Shown here piece by piece: positions 62,578 to 64,000 of a stretch of DNA of 64,000 nucleotides. Position 1 is the first letter of the stretch. Each line of letters begins with the position of its first letter. This DNA comes from Kaistella gelatinilytica (GTDB taxonomy: Bacteria > Bacteroidota > Bacteroidia > Flavobacteriales > Weeksellaceae), in contig NZ_JADPVI010000002.1 of the NCBI RefSeq assembly GCF_015679325.1, positions 362,798 through 426,797 on the forward strand, in the 5' to 3' direction. The notes under the pieces were generated by a model. That model searched no databases and was not told the origin of the DNA. It worked only from the letters and a program-made list of their open reading frames with translations. A program made the position numbers and the translations under genes.

Positions 62578-64000
62578 ATGCAAAAAAATTATACGGTCAT
62601 CAACGCTTCAGCAGGTTCAGGCAAAACTTACGCTTTGGTACAGAATCTTTTAGCGATTTGTTTGAAGCATCCTTCGCAACCGGATAAAATTCGAAATATA
62701 CTGGCGCTGACTTTTACCAATAAAGCTGCGAACGAAATGAAACACCGTATTATCGAGTGGTTAAAGGTTTTTTCGGCAGATTCTTTTGCCTCGAATCAAG
62801 ATTTAATAAATATTCAGATTAAACTGAAAAGTCAGGGATTTACTATTTCTTTAAATGATCTGCATGAACGCTCGAAAAAAATTCTAGATTACGTGCTTCA
62901 CCACTACTCTACTTTGAATATTGGAACGATCGACAAGTTTAATGCGCGTTTGGTTCGAAGTTTTTCTTACGAACTAGGTTTGGCGCAAAACTTCAATCTC
63001 GAAATTAATCCGGAACCTTTTCTAATGGAAGCGGTTGATAAAATGCTGGAAGATATTGGAGAAGACAATAACGTTTCCGGTGCTTTCATGGATTTTGTAA
63101 ACTACAGTTTAGATAATAATGACCGCGTAAATCTTAACAAAACCTTGTACGATTCCGCAAAAGAATATGTGCAGGACAAACACTATTTCCGTTTGCATGA
63201 AAACAAAGATTTCGATTGGGAAGTTTATGAAAAATCTAAAAATAAGCTTCGGGAAGATCTGAAAAATTTGAAAAAAGAAAATATAGAATTGCTGGAAACT
63301 TCAGTTCAATTAATGATCGAAAAAAATCTGCAAGTCGGTGATTTTGCCGGTGGGAACAGCAACAGTATCGCCAAATTTTTCAACGAATCATTAAAATATT
63401 ATCGCTCAGAACGGAAAGATTTTCCTTTTCCGGGTAATGAGGAAAGTGCCAAAAACAAATTTCTTGCAGGAGCTTCTGCCACAAGCAAAAACCGGGAAAG
63501 CGAAATTTTGGAAATCCTAGATTATTTGCTGGAAAACAGACAGAAAATCATCATCAATTATATTCTCACTCAGAAAAAAGAGAAAATCCTTCAGGCAATT
63601 TTACCTTTAAAAGTTAACAAAGATATTCAGGATAAACTGGCAGAAATCGAAGCAGAAAACGATTTGGTTTTACTATCGAAATTTAACATTCTTATTCACG
63701 AAAACCTACGCAACGAACCGTCCTCATTCATTTACGAAAAAATTGGAACTAAATTTTCGAATTACTTTTTCGATGAATTTCAGGACACTTCTTTTTTGCA
63801 ATGGCAAAATTTTATTCCTTTGAGAGATCACGCAGTTTCGTCGAGCGACATGAGTTTTACTTTGGTGGGTGATCCGAAACAGAGCATTTATCGATTTCGG
63901 GGCGGAGATTCTAAACTCATGCTCGATATCATTAATCATAAAGAAGAATCACTTGTTCTTGCAGAATTAGAAAATTTGGGAAGCAACTGGCGAAGTGCAA
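62578..64000 (+). CDS. UvrD/RecB-type helicase-nuclease, 3' end outside the window
   Basis: The frame is open from the ATG at 62578 to the window end, giving about 474 residues of what should be a protein of about 1000-1100 residues. Walker A is INASAGSGKTYALVQNLL at residues 8-25, followed by LALTFTNKAANEMKHRI (motif Ia), IGTIDKFNARL, the Walker B FFDEFQDTSFLQWQNF and motif III LVGDPKQSIYRFRGGD, then LGSNWRSA at the edge. These fit the RecB/AddA-like exonuclease V beta helicases of Bacteroidota. The nuclease domain, if present, lies outside the window. It is divergent from rpsU. Confidence 0.9.
   Translation, partial: MQKNYTVINASAGSGKTYALVQNLLAICLKHPSQPDKIRNILALTFTNKAANEMKHRIIEWLKVFSADSFASNQDLINIQIKLKSQGFTISLNDLHERSKKILDYVLHHYSTLNIGTIDKFNARLVRSFSYELGLAQNFNLEINPEPFLMEAVDKMLEDIGEDNNVSGAFMDFVNYSLDNNDRVNLNKTLYDSAKEYVQDKHYFRLHENKDFDWEVYEKSKNKLREDLKNLKKENIELLETSVQLMIEKNLQVGDFAGGNSNSIAKFFNESLKYYRSERKDFPFPGNEESAKNKFLAGASATSKNRESEILEILDYLLENRQKIIINYILTQKKEKILQAILPLKVNKDIQDKLAEIEAENDLVLLSKFNILIHENLRNEPSSFIYEKIGTKFSNYFFDEFQDTSFLQWQNFIPLRDHAVSSSDMSFTLVGDPKQSIYRFRGGDSKLMLDIINHKEESLVLAELENLGSNWRSA

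Noticed and set aside
1-64000. CRISPR arrays, IS elements, prophage
   Set aside because: No regularly spaced repeats, transposase, integrase of phage type or phage structural genes were seen; the only recombinase is the xerC-type housekeeping gene.

Overview
The window is chromosomal DNA from a member of the Bacteroidota, most likely family Weeksellaceae (Chryseobacterium / Kaistella / Epilithonimonas type). This placement is inferred from gene families, not from a database search. The clues are AT-rich intergenic DNA, -7 promoter boxes of the form TAnnTTTG in place of sigma70 boxes, a type IX secretion plug protein and a type IX sorting tail, RibB fused to a degenerate GTP-cyclohydrolase domain, a DUF3467 gene after rpoC, and small dispersed hairpin repeats of the kind common in this family. 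I see no insertion sequence, prophage, CRISPR array or rRNA gene.

Region 1 (1-30.0 kb) is a mosaic of short housekeeping operons on both strands. It carries the end of nadA, folB, lnt, a RibBA-like protein, a luciferase-like monooxygenase, DUF4403 and RDD proteins, tRNA-Cys, a glycine-zipper lipoprotein, a polytopic membrane protein and aroC. It continues with two thioredoxin-fold proteins, DUF1232, miaA, a further thioredoxin-fold protein, an MBL hydrolase, the T9SS plug protein, VOC, hemH and a NifU-like scaffold. It ends with gamma carbonic anhydrase, a lipoprotein, DUF6671, sua5, icd with a divergent LysR regulator, a Pif1-like helicase, DUF427 and a large uncharacterised regulator-like protein. 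Many intergenic gaps hold hairpin repeats.

Region 2 (30.0-62.5 kb) is the translation/transcription supercluster, read on the minus strand: rpsU, xerC-type recombinase, hpf, four tRNAs (Thr-Tyr-Gly-Thr), tuf, tRNA-Trp, secE, nusG, rplK, rplA, rplJ, rplL, rpoB, rpoC and DUF3467. The gene order is the widely conserved bacterial one (E. coli has thrU-tyrU-glyT-thrT-tufB and then secE-nusG-rplKAJL-rpoBC). Here it is interrupted three times: by a divalent-metal RND efflux operon with its two-component system between the tRNAs and tuf, by a T9SS-targeted lipase-like gene between nusG and rplK, and by about 6 kb holding a hydrolase and a cassette of secreted proteins between rplL and rpoB. Each housekeeping block has its own -7 box, and most blocks also end in an intrinsic terminator. 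The promoters of the housekeeping blocks share an extended TAnnTTTGCA core.

Region 3 (62.5-64.0 kb) is the start of a UvrD/RecB-type helicase that runs off the window.

The features that most merit follow-up are the palindromic operator between the 405-residue regulator-like gene and a tiny orphan transcript (about 30.0-30.2 kb), the secreted cassette built from a recurring C-terminal module, the long structured rpoB leader, and the families of nested palindromic repeats.
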